This document shows, piece by piece, positions 53,390 through 63,760 of a stretch of 64,000 nt of DNA. The DNA lies in assembly GCA_017471185.1 (NCBI GenBank), contig JAFUVZ010000046.1, positions 1-64,000 of the forward strand. The letters are read 5' to 3'. Each line of letters starts with the position of its first letter. The first letter of the stretch is position 1. The position numbers and the translations under genes were made by a program. This DNA is from Bacteroidaceae bacterium (GTDB lineage: Bacteria; Bacteroidota; Bacteroidia; Bacteroidales; Bacteroidaceae). The notes below the pieces were generated by a model. It searched no databases. It had not been told where the DNA came from and saw only the letters and a list, made by a program, of their open reading frames with translations.

Positions 53390-53590
53390 TTACATCATTG
53401 ACCGCAGGCATTTCCATCACCCGTCCGAGCGTCTGTTACGAGGCATCGCAATATCTCCTATAGGGGGATAACAGATATTGCGACACCCCGTAGAAGGCTT
53501 TGGAACGAGCGATGGGAGGCATCACATCGTCCCATAGCGATAACCAACGCTTCCAATAGCAGATATTGGAAGCAACTATAGGCTTAATCC
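53390..53590. repeat. Palindromic intergenic repeat element, second copy
   Basis: TCGCAATATCT near 53448 pairs with AGATATTGCGA near 53477. The interval continues with TTGGAA, GGGAGGCATC and a terminal hairpin TTCCAATA/TATTGGAA. Order and wording match the element at 7576-7850. No gene is seen between the riboswitch and fbp. Confidence 0.55.
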
Positions 53591-53607
53591 GCTAAGTTAA
53601 TTCCCGC

Positions 53608-55602
53608 CTAATCTTTCTCCTGCACTAAACCGCTGCGGAAGGCGACGAGCAGTTTCTGTAAGTCGTTGATCTGCTCACGTATCTCCCTGCCCTTGTCTGT
53701 ATCCTTCACCATCATACGACGACGAGTATAATCTACCAGGAAGATAGTGGACTTGATGTCAAGTCCTTCCTTGATGGCCTTCTCGCGGCTCTCAAAAGGT
53801 TCGTGCTGCACTAACTGGAAGCCATGACTATGATAAACCAGCGTATAGCCTGCAATGCCCGTAGTAGGTTGGTAAGCCTTGGAGAATCCGCCGTCGATGA
53901 CCAACAGTTTTCCATCAGCCTTCACAGGTTTTTCGCCCTTGATGGTACGCACAGGCACGTGACCATTGATGATATGGGAATGAGTATCCGGCTCAATGCC
54001 GAACTCACGCAAGATGTTGTCGCACACCTCAGCCTGGTCACGCAACACGTAATAATTACCCTTTTCCTCCTTATGAGTCTCCTTATCCGCCACGAAATAA
54101 CGTTCAAACGTAGCCATCTTGCTCTTATCGAACGTCGGGGTATCAGGACCACACCACAAATACCACACATAATCCATCGCATTGCGCTTGCGCTCTTTAT
54201 CATGATATTCGTAATACGCGCTTCGCAACATCCTGTCTGCCTTCTGCAGGAGGTTCTTGCCCCAATATTCCTTCTGCCCTATGCGTACATGCTTGAAGCT
54301 ACCGTCAGCATTCAAAGGAATGGAAGCGTGGAAGAGCAGGTTGCTGTTAGTCACCAGATACATGCTGCCGTTGGAGAACAGACAGTGCATATGCTTACGC
54401 AGTTTCTCGCTGTTAAGGAAAGAAGCATGGATTTTATCCATGATATCCCGTTCCTCGTCAGTCAGTCTGTACGGATCGGCAGGATCAACTGTCGGCATAT
54501 AGCTGTCAAGCATATCATAGTCAATCTCCCCTATCCTTACAGTGCCTTTGGCAAAATCAATCTTATCCAGCAGCAGTCGGTCCTCCATCTGGTATTCGGG
54601 ATGGCGGTGTATGATCTCAGCCTCCATCTTAAACTGAATGATGGTGATGGCCTTGTGCATCTGGGCAATCAGCCGCCGTGTCTTCTCATCAGGCTGATTT
54701 CCAGAAAACTCACTGATATTCGGCCAGAAACGCTCGCATGGATCATCCTTATAGGTGTCCATCGCGAAAGTGGCCAATGGAAGCAGATTGATGCCATATC
54801 CGTCTTCCAGCGTAGAAAGATTGGCATACCTCATGCACATTCTGATCACATTGGCTATGCAAGCCATATTGCCAGAAGCGGCACCCATCCAAAGTACGTC
54901 ATGATTGCCCCATTGGATATCGAAATTATGATAGTCGCACAGCGTATCCATGATGATATGGGCACCGGTCCCTCTGTCAAAGATATCGCCCACGATGTGC
55001 AAGGAATCAATGCAAAGGCGCTGTATCAGGTTACACATCGCCACGATGAAGGCATCGGCCCTGTTGGTGGAGATGATGGTACTGATAATCACAGCCAGAT
55101 AGGCCTCTTTATTGTGGTCATCGCTTGACTCATGCAGCAATTCCTGGATGATGTATTCAAAGTCCTTCGGCAAGGCCTTACGAACCTTAGAGCGGGTATA
55201 TTTGGAAGACACATTCTGACAGACTCTAACCAAGCGGTTGAGGGTAATGCGATACCAGTCATCCATATCAGACTCTTGTTTCTTGATCAGCCTCAGTTTC
55301 TCCTCAGGGTAATAGATGAGCGTACAGAGGTCTTTCATCTCCTGATCTCTCAAGGAATGTGCGAAAATCTCATTCACCTTTCTCTTGACAGTGCCTGAAG
55401 CGTTCTTCAGCACATGCTGGAAAGCCTCGTATTCACCGTGAACATCACTGAGAAAGTGTTCTGTACCTTTTGGCAGGTTAAGGATAGCCTCCAGATTAAT
55501 GATTTCAGAGCTGGCCGCAGCAATTGTAGGGAAAGAACGGGCGAGCAACTGCATGTATCTTACATCGCCAACAATCTCTTCTGGGGTTAAATTGTCTGTC
55601 AT
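53608..55602 (-). CDS. fbp: Fructose-1,6-bisphosphatase, class III
   Basis: A 664-residue enzyme of the Firmicutes/Bacteroidetes class III Fbp, with a calcineurin-like metallophosphatase core: FLSDVHGEYEAF, HIVGDIFDRGTGAH, IQWGNHDVLWMGAA and IINGHVPV. It hydrolyses fructose 1,6-bisphosphate in gluconeogenesis. The length is normal for the class. It stands alone between the B12 operon and the tRNA pair, with the tRNA terminator just upstream. Confidence 0.96.
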   Translation of the reverse strand: MTDNLTPEEIVGDVRYMQLLARSFPTIAAASSEIINLEAILNLPKGTEHFLSDVHGEYEAFQHVLKNASGTVKRKVNEIFAHSLRDQEMKDLCTLIYYPEEKLRLIKKQESDMDDWYRITLNRLVRVCQNVSSKYTRSKVRKALPKDFEYIIQELLHESSDDHNKEAYLAVIISTIISTNRADAFIVAMCNLIQRLCIDSLHIVGDIFDRGTGAHIIMDTLCDYHNFDIQWGNHDVLWMGAASGNMACIANVIRMCMRYANLSTLEDGYGINLLPLATFAMDTYKDDPCERFWPNISEFSGNQPDEKTRRLIAQMHKAITIIQFKMEAEIIHRHPEYQMEDRLLLDKIDFAKGTVRIGEIDYDMLDSYMPTVDPADPYRLTDEERDIMDKIHASFLNSEKLRKHMHCLFSNGSMYLVTNSNLLFHASIPLNADGSFKHVRIGQKEYWGKNLLQKADRMLRSAYYEYHDKERKRNAMDYVWYLWCGPDTPTFDKSKMATFERYFVADKETHKEEKGNYYVLRDQAEVCDNILREFGIEPDTHSHIINGHVPVRTIKGEKPVKADGKLLVIDGGFSKAYQPTTGIAGYTLVYHSHGFQLVQHEPFESREKAIKEGLDIKSTIFLVDYTRRRMMVKDTDKGREIREQINDLQKLLVAFRSGLVQEKD

Positions 55603-55633
55603 GAGTCAAGTCTTTAAACGTTAGCCATATAAT

Positions 55634-55666
55634 AAAAAAAGCCAACTATCGAAAAGATAATCAGCT
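55634..55666 (-). terminator. Terminator of the tRNA operon
   Basis: An 11-base stem (55640-55650 with 55656-55666, including G-U pairs) around a five-base loop is followed on the minus strand by a run of seven T. It lies 11 bases after tRNA-Glu. Confidence 0.8.
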
Positions 55667-55676
55667 TTCAAAGTTG

Positions 55677-55748
55677 TAGTGGAGCGGGGATTCGAACCCC
55701 GATTACATGCGTGAGAGGCATGTGTCCTAGCCCTTAGACGATTCCACC
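55677..55748 (-). tRNA. tRNA-Glu (CUC)
   Basis: The minus strand folds as a cloverleaf: acceptor GGTGGAA with CTCCACT, anticodon stem CATGC/GCATG around CTCTCAC with anticodon CTC, and T arm CGGGG-TTCGAAT-CCCCG. Position 7-66 of the acceptor is an A-C mismatch. CCA is not fully encoded. Confidence 0.93.
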
Positions 55749-55754
55749 ATTCTG

Positions 55755-55827
55755 TACACCCTCAGGGGCTCGAACCCTGGACACCCTGATTAAGAGTCAG
55801 GTGCTCTACCAACTGAGCTAAGGGTGC
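55755..55827 (-). tRNA. tRNA-Lys (CUU)
   Basis: The minus strand has acceptor GCACCCT with AGGGTGT, D arm TAGCTCAGTTGGTAGAGCA, anticodon stem CCTGA/TCAGG around CTCTTAA with anticodon CTT, and T loop TTCGAGC. It is six bases upstream of tRNA-Glu and shares its promoter. Confidence 0.95.
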
Positions 55828-55847
55828 ATCGTTCTTAATTGCGGTTG

Positions 55848-55878
55848 CAAAGGTAGGAGTTTTTTTGGTATCTGCAAA
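55848..55878 (-). promoter_or_regulatory. Promoter of the tRNA-Lys/tRNA-Glu operon
   Basis: On the minus strand TTTG (55875-55878), a 19-base spacer and TACCTTTG (55848-55855) match the consensus exactly, 20 bases before the tRNA-Lys 5' end. Confidence 0.88.
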
Positions 55879-55917
55879 ACTTTCTTGAAGTTTTTTTCAT
55901 ACTAAATGTAAAAAAGA

Positions 55918-56721
55918 TTATTCGAACGTATAGAGCTCACTGGGAGCCGAACGCTTCAAGGCGCACAGCTCCACATCTTTACCTACCACAATACCAGCCT
56001 CTTTCAAACGAAGTTCAACAGTTTTATAAGCGAGTTCCGGATGATTGTTGTCTTTACTCAAGTGGCAAAGCCAGATGTTGTGAAGACGAGGTGACCAATG
56101 CGTAGCCAGAAACTCTGCAGTATCCGAATTACACATGTGACCAGTATGACTGGCAATGCGTTCTTTTAAATAAGGCGGGTACGGGCCCATCTTCAGCATC
56201 TCAGCATCATAATTAGCCTCAATGACTAAATAGTTGGCGCGAAGTATATATTTCTTTACCGTCTCGGTAATCTCCCCAAGGTCGGTGATGAAACAGAAGG
56301 TCTTGCCATCAGCTTCAACACAGTAGCCCACATTGTCGGTACCGTCATGAGGCACTTCGAATGACTCAATCGTAAAATCCCGGAACTTCAAAGGCTGGTA
56401 TTTCTCCAGTTGTTTAGCACTGATTCCAAGTTTCTGAGTCATACAATAACTCTTGTTTATGCCCACATGAGTCTTGGCGGTAGCATATATGGGCAGGAAG
56501 AGATTCTCGCCCAGCACACCTACCGATTTTATATGGTCAGCATGGTCATGGGTAACGAAAACGGCCAGAATAGATTCCATAGGAATGCCAACATCCTTAA
56601 GCCTTTTCTTGATTGTCCTCACACCAATGCCCGCATCAATCAATATACCATAACCCTCGCCACCGAGATAATAACAATTACCGCTACTACCGCTGGCAAG
56701 GCTCATAAATCTTATCTTCAT
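55918..56721 (-). CDS. MBL-fold metallohydrolase (YycJ/WalJ-like)
   Basis: A 267-residue metallo-beta-lactamase-fold protein with FMSLASGSSGNCYYLG at the start, the metal motif THDHADH, and CHLSKDNNHPE near residue 215. This matches the YycJ/WalJ group of putative exonucleases or phosphodiesterases. The ATG at 56721 (MKIRFMSLAS) is chosen because the frame extends further only to a TTG that lies too close to the -7 box. It is a single-gene unit on the minus strand. Confidence 0.87.
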   Translation of the reverse strand: MKIRFMSLASGSSGNCYYLGGEGYGILIDAGIGVRTIKKRLKDVGIPMESILAVFVTHDHADHIKSVGVLGENLFLPIYATAKTHVGINKSYCMTQKLGISAKQLEKYQPLKFRDFTIESFEVPHDGTDNVGYCVEADGKTFCFITDLGEITETVKKYILRANYLVIEANYDAEMLKMGPYPPYLKERIASHTGHMCNSDTAEFLATHWSPRLHNIWLCHLSKDNNHPELAYKTVELRLKEAGIVVGKDVELCALKRSAPSELYTFE

Positions 56722-56744
56722 GGTTATAATTTTCAATTATCACG

Positions 56745-56752
56745 CAAAGATA
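56745..56752 (-). promoter_or_regulatory. -7 box of the MBL-fold gene
   Basis: The minus-strand TATCTTTG lies 23 bases before the chosen ATG at 56721. Confidence 0.6.
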
Positions 56753-57099
56753 ATACAAAGCAACGGGAAAGACAAGAAAAAAGCAGGTATCTTCACAAAG
56801 GAAAACACCCGCCATATAGGAAGCCGCATTGAACTATTGATAAAGATGAAACTCCGAATGACATGATTTGAGTGCCCGACCCCTTTGTAATCCACCGACT
56901 CAAAGTTACCCCGAAGGGCGTGGCCCGCCATTGGAGTCTGGAGCTTGCCTCGGTATTTCTTTAATAATTGATGAGTTTCCCGATCGCATCAATGCGGCTA
57001 TTCACTCATTTTCTGTTTACAAATATAATGCATTCTTAAATATTATGCAAGCGAACTGGAAAAAAAATCACAAAAAGGGCCAAAAGGCAGATACTGACG
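56753..57099. other. Gene-free interval, possible small RNA
   Basis: About 350 bases without a convincing gene. Minus-strand -7-like boxes occur at 57020-57027 (TATATTTG) and 56901-56908 (TAACTTTG), and a GCATTGATGC palindrome lies near 56985. A 91-codon plus-strand frame at 56868-57143 runs into the rplT terminator and is not credible. A small RNA is possible but not shown. Confidence 0.4.
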
Positions 57100-57126
57100 A
57101 AAAAAGGCAAGCCTTTTCAGCTTGCC
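57100..57126 (-). terminator. Terminator of the thrS-infC-rpmI-rplT transcript
   Basis: GGCAAGC (57106-57112) pairs with GCTTGCC (57120-57126). On the minus strand the hairpin is followed by six or more T, 28 bases after the rplT stop. Confidence 0.9.
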
Positions 57127-57153
57127 TTGCCAACCCAATATAAGTGCAGCTGG

Positions 57154-57504
57154 TTAAGCTGCCTTTGCCTTAGCTACGATAGCCTTGAATGCCTCAGGAT
57201 GGTTAACGGCTAAGTCAGCCAACACCTTGCGGTTAATCTCGATACCAGCCTTATGCAAAGCACCCATCAGTTTAGAATAAGACAGACCCTCCAGACGAGC
57301 GGCAGCGTTAATACGCTGAATCCACAGGGCACGGAAATTACGCTTATTCGCCTTACGGTCGCGGAACGCATACAGCAGACCCTTCTCCCAAGTATTCTTG
57401 GCAACGGTCCACACATTCTTTCTTGCACCAAAGTAACCTCTGGTTAACTTCAAAATTTTCTTTCTCTTTGCTCTGGAAGCAACATGATTTACTGATCTTG
57501 GCAT
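57154..57504 (-). CDS. rplT: 50S ribosomal protein L20
   Basis: A 116-residue basic ribosomal protein starting [16 protein letters not shown], with the family text [20 protein letters not shown] and [19 protein letters not shown]. It binds 23S rRNA early in 50S assembly. The ATG at 57504 matches the universal start; the frame is open ten codons further. It is the last gene of the infC-rpmI-rplT operon. Confidence 0.97.
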   Translation of the reverse strand: MPRSVNHVASRAKRKKILKLTRGYFGARKNVWTVAKNTWEKGLLYAFRDRKANKRNFRALWIQRINAAARLEGLSYSKLMGALHKAGIEINRKVLADLAVNHPEAFKAIVAKAKAA

Positions 57505-57595
57505 AGTTTTTTGTTTTTTGAATGTTAGCGCCACAGCCTTCGCTATGGTCTTTACGGCTAATGCATTCGGTTAATAACTTGTTTTTCTTGCATGA

Positions 57596-57793
57596 TTATC
57601 TGATGGCCAGAAGTTCCTTTACCTGACGAACGTTCGTTGGGTCGAGGATAGTTGAGTAACACAAGTTTCTCTTCTGCTTCTTAGTCTTCTTAGTCAGAAT
57701 GTGACTGTGATAAGCATGCTGTCTCTTAATTTTACCTGTTCCGGTAAGAACGAATCTTTTTTTAGAACCGGAGTTAGTCTTGATTTTTGGCAT
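57596..57793 (-). CDS. rpmI: 50S ribosomal protein L35
   Basis: A 65-residue Lys/Arg-rich protein, MPKIKTNSGSKKRFVLTGTG followed by KIKRQHAYHSHI, the standard L35 sequence pattern and length. It lies between infC and rplT as in most bacteria. Confidence 0.97.
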   Translation of the reverse strand: MPKIKTNSGSKKRFVLTGTGKIKRQHAYHSHILTKKTKKQKRNLCYSTILDPTNVRQVKELLAIR

Positions 57794-57847
57794 CTTACTT
57801 TTAAAATTATTAAATTAATATATATGGTAACGCACTATACCCTGGCG

Positions 57848-58471
57848 TCACTCATTTCCTTTTTGATCTGAAGCAGCCTGCGCAACGGGCTTTTGAGGCT
57901 TTGGCTGCGCATTTTTCGCTTCAGCGTTCTTCTGCGCCGGCTTCTTGATGATTTCTTTCTTCGGAGCCAGAACTATCGTCATTTTCTTCTTCTCCAATAC
58001 AGGCATCATCTCTACCTTAGCATATTCTTCAAGATCATTGGCAAAACGCAGCAGCAGCACTTCACCCTGCTCCTTGAAGAGGATGGAGCGTCCTTTGAAA
58101 TATACATAGGCACGTACCTTGTTTCCGTCTTTTAAGAACGATATGGCATGATTCTTCTTAAAATTGAAATCATGGTCATCAGTCTGAGGCCCGAAACGGA
58201 TTTCCTTCACTTCGGTCTTCACCTGCTTAGCCTTCATCTCCTTCTGACGCTTCTTTAACTGGTAAAGAAACTTAGAATACTCTATCACACGGCAGACAGG
58301 AGGCTGAGCGTTTGGAGAAATCTCCACTAAATCTGCTTCATGCTCTTCAGCAATTTTCAAAGCTTGAGCTATGGGGTACACCTTTGACTCAACATTGTCA
58401 CCAACGATGCGAACTTCCTTAGCTCTGATTTGTCCATTCACCCGATATTGATCTTTGTTATCGTCTTTCAT
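57848..58471 (-). CDS. infC: Translation initiation factor IF-3
   Basis: A 207-residue protein with the N-domain ([18 protein letters not shown], then [19 protein letters not shown]), the linker, and the C-domain ([35 protein letters not shown]). It prevents premature subunit joining and checks the start codon. A C-terminal Ala/Lys/Pro/Gln-rich tail of about 30 residues, common in Bacteroidetes, extends past the core. A minus-strand TAACTTTG at 58578-58585 inside the end of thrS may serve as its promoter. Confidence 0.96.
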   Translation of the reverse strand: MKDDNKDQYRVNGQIRAKEVRIVGDNVESKVYPIAQALKIAEEHEADLVEISPNAQPPVCRVIEYSKFLYQLKKRQKEMKAKQVKTEVKEIRFGPQTDDHDFNFKKNHAISFLKDGNKVRAYVYFKGRSILFKEQGEVLLLRFANDLEEYAKVEMMPVLEKKKMTIVLAPKKEIIKKPAQKNAEAKNAQPKPQKPVAQAASDQKGNE

Positions 58472-58582
58472 TCAATAATGTCTTCTGTTTCTAAATTGTG
58501 ATACTAATTATTTTTATTCTTTACCGTTAATTAATTACGCCATACAGGCCACATATCCATACTGGCAAATTGCGGCGCAAAG

Positions 58583-60529
58583 TTACCACTTATTTATCAT
58601 ATTTTGAACTTCTTCGCTGATTTTTTTAGCAAAATCTTCAAATTTAACGGTTCCTTGGTCTCCCGCACCCTGCTTACGAACAGAAACCTCACCATTTTCA
58701 GCCTCTTTTTCGCCCACAATCAGCATATAAGGGATACGCTTCAACTCATTGTCACGGATCTTACGTCCAATCTTCTCGTTGCGGTCATCCACCAAAGCGC
58801 GAATATCATAACGCTTCAGATATTTCTGTACTTCAACAGCATAGTCATTGAACTTCTCACTGATTGGCAGGATAGCTACCTGATCTGGCGTGAGCCACAA
58901 CGGGAACTTCCCGGCTGTGTGCTCGATTAGTACAGCCACGAAACGTTCCATTGAACCGAAAGGTGCACGATGAATCATAACAGGACGATGCTTGAGGTTA
59001 TCTGAACCAGTATATTCAAGCTCAAAACGTTCAGGCAGGTTATAGTCAACCTGAATAGTTCCGAGCTGCCAACGGCGGCCAATGGCATCTTTCACCATGA
59101 AGTCCAGCTTAGGTCCATAGAAAGCAGCCTCACCATATTCAATCTTTGCCGTCAGACCTTTCTCCTGACAAGCTTCCACGATAGCCTGTTCCGCACGTTC
59201 CCAGTTTTCGTCAGAGCCTATGTACTTCTCATGGTCATTAGGATCACGCAAAGAAATCTGAGCCTCAAAGTTCTGGAAGTCCATAGACTTAAACACGATA
59301 GAAATAATATCCATCACGCGGAGAAACTCATCCTTAACCTGATCTGGACGGCAGAAAATATGGGCATCATCCTGCGTGAAACTACGTACGCGGGTTAATC
59401 CATGAAGTTCACCGCTCTGCTCATAACGGCATACAGTACCAAACTCGGCTATACGCAAAGGCAGATCCTTATATGAGCGAGGAGAGTTTCTATAAATCAT
59501 GCAGTGATGAGGACAGTTCATCGGTTTCAGGAAGTATTCCTCGCCCTCTTCAGGAGTATGGATAGGCTGGAATGAATCCTTGCCATAGTGAGCATAGTGA
59601 CCAGAAGTAATATACAGCAGCTTGTTACCGATAGGCGGAGTGATCACCTCCTGGTAATCATAACGGGACTGTATGCGGCGAAGGAATTCCTGGAGTCTCA
59701 GACGCAAGGCGGCACCTTTAGGAAGCCACATAGGCAGACCTTTGCCTACCGTCTCTGAGAACATAAACAGATCCATCTCTTTGCCAATCTTCCTATGGTC
59801 GCGCTTCTTTGCCTCTTCCAGCATCACGAGATATTCATCCAGCAGTTTTTTCTTTGGGAAAGAAATACCATAGATTCGGGTCATCTGCTCACGGTTTGCA
59901 TCACCACGCCAGAAAGCAGCGGAGACACTCGTCAGTTTGATGGCCTTTATCGCGCCTGTGTTCATCAAGTGAGGGCCACGGCAGAGGTCAGTAAACGAGC
60001 CTTGAGTATATGTTGAAATGGTTCCGTCTTCGAGATCCTGTTCAATATGTTCGCACTTATAGGTCTGACCGTCAGCCTTGAACTGTACCAATGCGTCAGC
60101 CTTTGAAACCTCACGACGCACCAGCTGTTCCTTCTTGGCGGCGAGTTCCTGCATTTTCTTCTCGATAGCAGGAAGGTCACCTTCTTTGATAACTACACCG
60201 TCAGCGGGCATCACATCATAGAAGAATCCGTTTTCTATAGCAGGTCCGAAGCCAAACTGGATGCCGGGATAAAGCTCTTTTAACGCTTCTGCCAGCAAGT
60301 GGGCGCTGGTATGCCAGAAAGTATGCTTGCCTTCCTCATCATCCCATTTGTAAAGTACCACTTTAGCATCCTCATTGATAGGACGGCTCAAGTCATAAGT
60401 CTCACCATTCACGCCACAAGACAAAACTTCTTGTGCCAACCGAGAGCTTATGCTCTCTGCAATCTGCAAACCGGTAACTCCGTTTTCATATTCTCGAACA
60501 GAGCCATCGGGAAATGTAATCTTTACCAT
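58583..60529 (-). CDS. thrS: Threonyl-tRNA synthetase
   Basis: A 648-residue class II synthetase with all standard parts: a TGS domain (1-62), the editing domain with [11 protein letters not shown] and the CRGPH region, the catalytic core with [10 protein letters not shown] and [20 protein letters not shown] (two pieces), and an anticodon-binding domain after about 545. It charges tRNA-Thr and removes mischarged serine. A minus-strand TAACTTTG at 60568-60575 is its likely promoter. Confidence 0.97.
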   Translation of the reverse strand: MVKITFPDGSVREYENGVTGLQIAESISSRLAQEVLSCGVNGETYDLSRPINEDAKVVLYKWDDEEGKHTFWHTSAHLLAEALKELYPGIQFGFGPAIENGFFYDVMPADGVVIKEGDLPAIEKKMQELAAKKEQLVRREVSKADALVQFKADGQTYKCEHIEQDLEDGTISTYTQGSFTDLCRGPHLMNTGAIKAIKLTSVSAAFWRGDANREQMTRIYGISFPKKKLLDEYLVMLEEAKKRDHRKIGKEMDLFMFSETVGKGLPMWLPKGAALRLRLQEFLRRIQSRYDYQEVITPPIGNKLLYITSGHYAHYGKDSFQPIHTPEEGEEYFLKPMNCPHHCMIYRNSPRSYKDLPLRIAEFGTVCRYEQSGELHGLTRVRSFTQDDAHIFCRPDQVKDEFLRVMDIISIVFKSMDFQNFEAQISLRDPNDHEKYIGSDENWERAEQAIVEACQEKGLTAKIEYGEAAFYGPKLDFMVKDAIGRRWQLGTIQVDYNLPERFELEYTGSDNLKHRPVMIHRAPFGSMERFVAVLIEHTAGKFPLWLTPDQVAILPISEKFNDYAVEVQKYLKRYDIRALVDDRNEKIGRKIRDNELKRIPYMLIVGEKEAENGEVSVRKQGAGDQGTVKFEDFAKKISEEVQNMINKW

Positions 60530-60656
60530 ATTTCTGTTTTCGTATTATTCAAAAGTTTTTCAATTTGCAAAGTTAGTGAAATCTTTTATAAGAAAAATCT
60601 TTTATGATTAAAAATATCTTGTTCAAGGTGATTTATATCTCATTCTTGCCAGCACA

Positions 60657-62693
60657 TCACTCAGTGAAGCGTTTAATGACATTATAGGCGGAAGCGATAC
60701 CCAGTTCACCGGCCTTGCTCAAGTCTTCAATTCCCTGCCGGTTGTTTCCCAGGAAGATGTTCGTCAGTCCTCTGTTATAGTAAGCTTCAGCGAAATCTGG
60801 TTTCATACCGATAGCCTTGTCATAATCACTGATGGCAGAGCGGTATTCTTTAAGCTGGGTAAGCAGGCATGCACGGTTATAATAGCCATAGACAAAGTCG
60901 GGAGCCAGCTCCACCACTTTATCTAAATCCCTGCGAACCAGATTATAGTCAAGGCTCTCCATTCTGTCAATCCTCAAGCCACCAGTCATCGGGGCATTCT
61001 GTTGAGCCTCATTCTCTGCAGATTCATATTCAAATTGTTTGAATCTTACCAACGCTCTCATAAAATAGGCAGGAAAGAAAGAGTCATCAGCTAATATGCT
61101 CTGGGTGAAATCATCTATGGAACTTGAGAAATCCTGCACCAGATAGAAATCCAAGCCACGCATAAAACGCCTCAAAGGATCAGATTCATCAGCGACGATA
61201 TCTGCCGTATGTTGGTCTATCAGAGCGAAATGCAGACGAATCTGATTCTCGTTCAGAGGTACTTCATTATTCGTTATCAGGAGGTTCTTATAGAAAGTCC
61301 TGCTATGGTTAAGCTCCTCTATATAGCGGTAATAATGTAACGTGTGCTTGAGTTCGGATGTTCGTTCATAATATGAGAGCACGAACATTCCTTCCGGCTT
61401 GATGTTCACATTACGGTCTTGAACCCTACCCCTACTGTCATTGGCGTAAGACCTGGTAGCTTCATTGTCGTCTGCAATTACCAGCTTGCGATAATTTTCC
61501 ACATTCTTATCACTGCGTTTACGAGTCATCGTGGCATCATCATCCTGCTGTTCTTCAGAGGCTCCATCATTACGTGCAGTCTGTGGGTTCGAGTTATTAT
61601 TGTTAAGTCTGTCTATCTGAGCACGCATGATTGCGAACTCATCTTGTTGTGCACCTCTAACATCGCCGACCTTCTTCCTTGCCTCAGCACGCTGATAATA
61701 GCCAGCCAAGAACTCAGGATAAATATTCAGCACTTTTGTGAAATCGTTGATGGCACCCCTGTAATCACCAGTCTGAGAACGTAACAAACCCCGGTTGTAC
61801 GTCGCCATCATATCGTCTGGATCAATATTCAGGACAAAGTCAAAATCCTCTATTGCCCTATTGTCATCTCCCACCTGTGCGCGAAGCAGTCCTCGGTTAT
61901 AATGCCCCATGAAATTACCCGGATCAATATCAAGGGCTAAGTCATAGTCACTCATGGCGCCACGCAGGTTATTCTGATGGAAGCGCGCCAACGCGCGGTT
62001 GATATAGTTCCCGGCATTCCTCACACTCAAGCGAATAGCTTCGTCAAAGTCTTCCTCTGACTCCTTATATTTACCCTGTTGTAGCTTGACTACCGCACGA
62101 GCGCTCCACCCATTAGGCTCAAAACGTTCCAGTTCAATCGCCTTATCAAAATCTTTCAAAGCCTGGACTGTATCTTTCTCATTGAGCAACACCTCTCCAC
62201 GCATCAAATATGCAGTGGCATAACGTGGCGCGACAGCAAGCAAACTATTCAAATCATCTTTAGCCAGTCCATATTCTTTCTGCTGCATGTGGCAGAGGGA
62301 AAGATTGTGCCATAACACAACGTTTTCGGGATCTAACCTCAAAGCAGAAGTGTAATCTTGAATGGCATCGGAGTACTTTTGCTGTCTAATTCTTGCCAAT
62401 CCTCTAATCTGGTATGCACCCACTACGAAAGGATTTCTATCAATCGCCTGATTACAATCGGATTCCGCTCCAACATAATCATCCAAATAGAATTTAGCCA
62501 TACCTCTATAGAAATAAGGTTCATAAAGGTAGGGTTTGGCACTGATGACCTGATTGAAATATTGTATAGAAAGAACGTAATCCTCAAAATACAATGCGTT
62601 CCGGGCTATAGCCATAACCCTGTCCGTATTGATTTGAGCCTTCATCAAAGCCGGCACAAATAATAACAATAATAGTAGTTTGCGTATGTTCAT
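60657..62693 (-). CDS. Secreted tetratricopeptide repeat protein
   Basis: A 678-residue protein with a signal peptide (MNIRKLLLLLLFVPALMKAQ) and about a dozen TPR units, for example YSDAIQDYTSALRLDPENV and NRAIEDFDFVLNIDPDDM. A Gln/Asn/Asp-rich, low-complexity break lies at about 365-410. The TPRs should bind envelope proteins in the periplasm; no partner is known. It sits between def and thrS, an arrangement I recall as common in Bacteroidales. The ATG at 62693 is chosen since the frame extends upstream only to a TTG. Confidence 0.88.
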   Translation of the reverse strand: MNIRKLLLLLLFVPALMKAQINTDRVMAIARNALYFEDYVLSIQYFNQVISAKPYLYEPYFYRGMAKFYLDDYVGAESDCNQAIDRNPFVVGAYQIRGLARIRQQKYSDAIQDYTSALRLDPENVVLWHNLSLCHMQQKEYGLAKDDLNSLLAVAPRYATAYLMRGEVLLNEKDTVQALKDFDKAIELERFEPNGWSARAVVKLQQGKYKESEEDFDEAIRLSVRNAGNYINRALARFHQNNLRGAMSDYDLALDIDPGNFMGHYNRGLLRAQVGDDNRAIEDFDFVLNIDPDDMMATYNRGLLRSQTGDYRGAINDFTKVLNIYPEFLAGYYQRAEARKKVGDVRGAQQDEFAIMRAQIDRLNNNNSNPQTARNDGASEEQQDDDATMTRKRSDKNVENYRKLVIADDNEATRSYANDSRGRVQDRNVNIKPEGMFVLSYYERTSELKHTLHYYRYIEELNHSRTFYKNLLITNNEVPLNENQIRLHFALIDQHTADIVADESDPLRRFMRGLDFYLVQDFSSSIDDFTQSILADDSFFPAYFMRALVRFKQFEYESAENEAQQNAPMTGGLRIDRMESLDYNLVRRDLDKVVELAPDFVYGYYNRACLLTQLKEYRSAISDYDKAIGMKPDFAEAYYNRGLTNIFLGNNRQGIEDLSKAGELGIASAYNVIKRFTE

Positions 62694-62701
62694 TTTACAT
62701 T

Positions 62702-63259
62702 TCAAATCTTAACGGCCTTAACCTTATAAGCGCAGCGAACCTTACCTTTGAGCATTGCACTGAGCTTTCCTCTAATCATCTGCTTGCGCATCATAGAGAT
62801 ATGGTCGATAAACATTTTGCCATCCAGATGGTCAAACTCATGCTGCATTACCCTGGCAAGATAACCTTCCACAATTTCATCATGCGGCTGCATATCTTCA
62901 TCCAGATAATGTACATGTATCTTTCCGGCACGTTTAACGTTTTCATGAATGCCTGGAAGACTAAGACAGCCTTCCTCCATATCCTCCATCTCACCGCTTA
63001 CCTCGAGAATATGAGGGTTGATAAATGTCTTACGGAAGCCTTTTAACTCAGGGAACTCATCAGAGAGAACATCCAGGTTGATAACAACTACCCTTATGGG
63101 TAAACCAATCTGGGGCGCAGCCAAGCCAACACCCTCTGCGTTATCCATTGTCTCAAACATATTTGCTATCAGTTCCTTCAGATTTGGATAGTCTGACTTA
63201 ATGTCTTCTGCCACTTTCCTCAGAACAGGTTGTCCGTACACATAAATCGGTAAAATCAT
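62702..63259 (-). CDS. def: Peptide deformylase
   Basis: A 185-residue Fe/Zn enzyme that removes the formyl group from new proteins. The three motifs are present: [19 protein letters not shown] (ligand Cys) and QHEFDHLDG (two ligand His and catalytic Glu). It lies 12 bases after ruvX. The length is that of type 1 bacterial Def. Confidence 0.97.
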   Translation of the reverse strand: MILPIYVYGQPVLRKVAEDIKSDYPNLKELIANMFETMDNAEGVGLAAPQIGLPIRVVVINLDVLSDEFPELKGFRKTFINPHILEVSGEMEDMEEGCLSLPGIHENVKRAGKIHVHYLDEDMQPHDEIVEGYLARVMQHEFDHLDGKMFIDHISMMRKQMIRGKLSAMLKGKVRCAYKVKAVKI

Positions 63260-63271
63260 ATCTATATCTTT

Positions 63272-63694
63272 TTAACTAAATAATCTCTTATTCTCCATAT
63301 ACGACTGAAGGATGATGGTCGCACTTATCTCATCAACCAACGCCTTGTTCTGTCGTTCTTTCTTTTTAAGTCCTCCGTCAATCATGGCTTTATGAGCCAG
63401 CACTGAGGTAAACCTTTCATCCACATACTCTACAGGTATATCAGGATACTGTTTTATAAATTTATTGACGAAAGGCTGAATATTCGCCATATTCTCAGAA
63501 TACTCATTATTCATTTGTTTTGGCAAACCAATAATCACCCTCTCCACAGGCTCTTTAGCTATGTATTCCGAAAGGAAAGCCATCAACTGTGAAGTCTGAA
63601 CAGTAGTCAGGCCATTGGCTATAATCTGCAATGTATCAGTCACGGCAATGCCGGATCGCTTTCGCCCGTAATCTATAGCAAGTATTCTACCCAT
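63272..63694 (-). CDS. ruvX: Putative Holliday junction resolvase / pre-16S rRNA nuclease (YqgF)
   Basis: A 140-residue RNase H-like protein, with AIDYGRKRSGIAVTD (catalytic Asp) at the start, VERVIIGLPKQMN, and the late acidic motif VDEISATIILQSY. The E. coli homologue matures the 5' end of 16S rRNA. It starts the minus-strand run of ruvX, def, the TPR gene and thrS. Confidence 0.94.
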   Translation of the reverse strand: MGRILAIDYGRKRSGIAVTDTLQIIANGLTTVQTSQLMAFLSEYIAKEPVERVIIGLPKQMNNEYSENMANIQPFVNKFIKQYPDIPVEYVDERFTSVLAHKAMIDGGLKKKERQNKALVDEISATIILQSYMENKRLFS

Positions 63695-63760
63695 ATCACT
63701 TAATTCTCTGCAAAATTACGAATATTAATTGAATATAGAAGTGAAAAATCCCTATAATAT

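Noticed and set aside
53824..55128. 434-codon open frame on the plus strand
   Set aside because: It is antisense to fbp, whose motifs are complete; its product has no recognisable domain or natural start.
56868..57143. 91-codon frame between the MBL-fold gene and rplT
   Set aside because: It runs through the rplT terminator on the opposite strand and its low-complexity product has no family resemblance.
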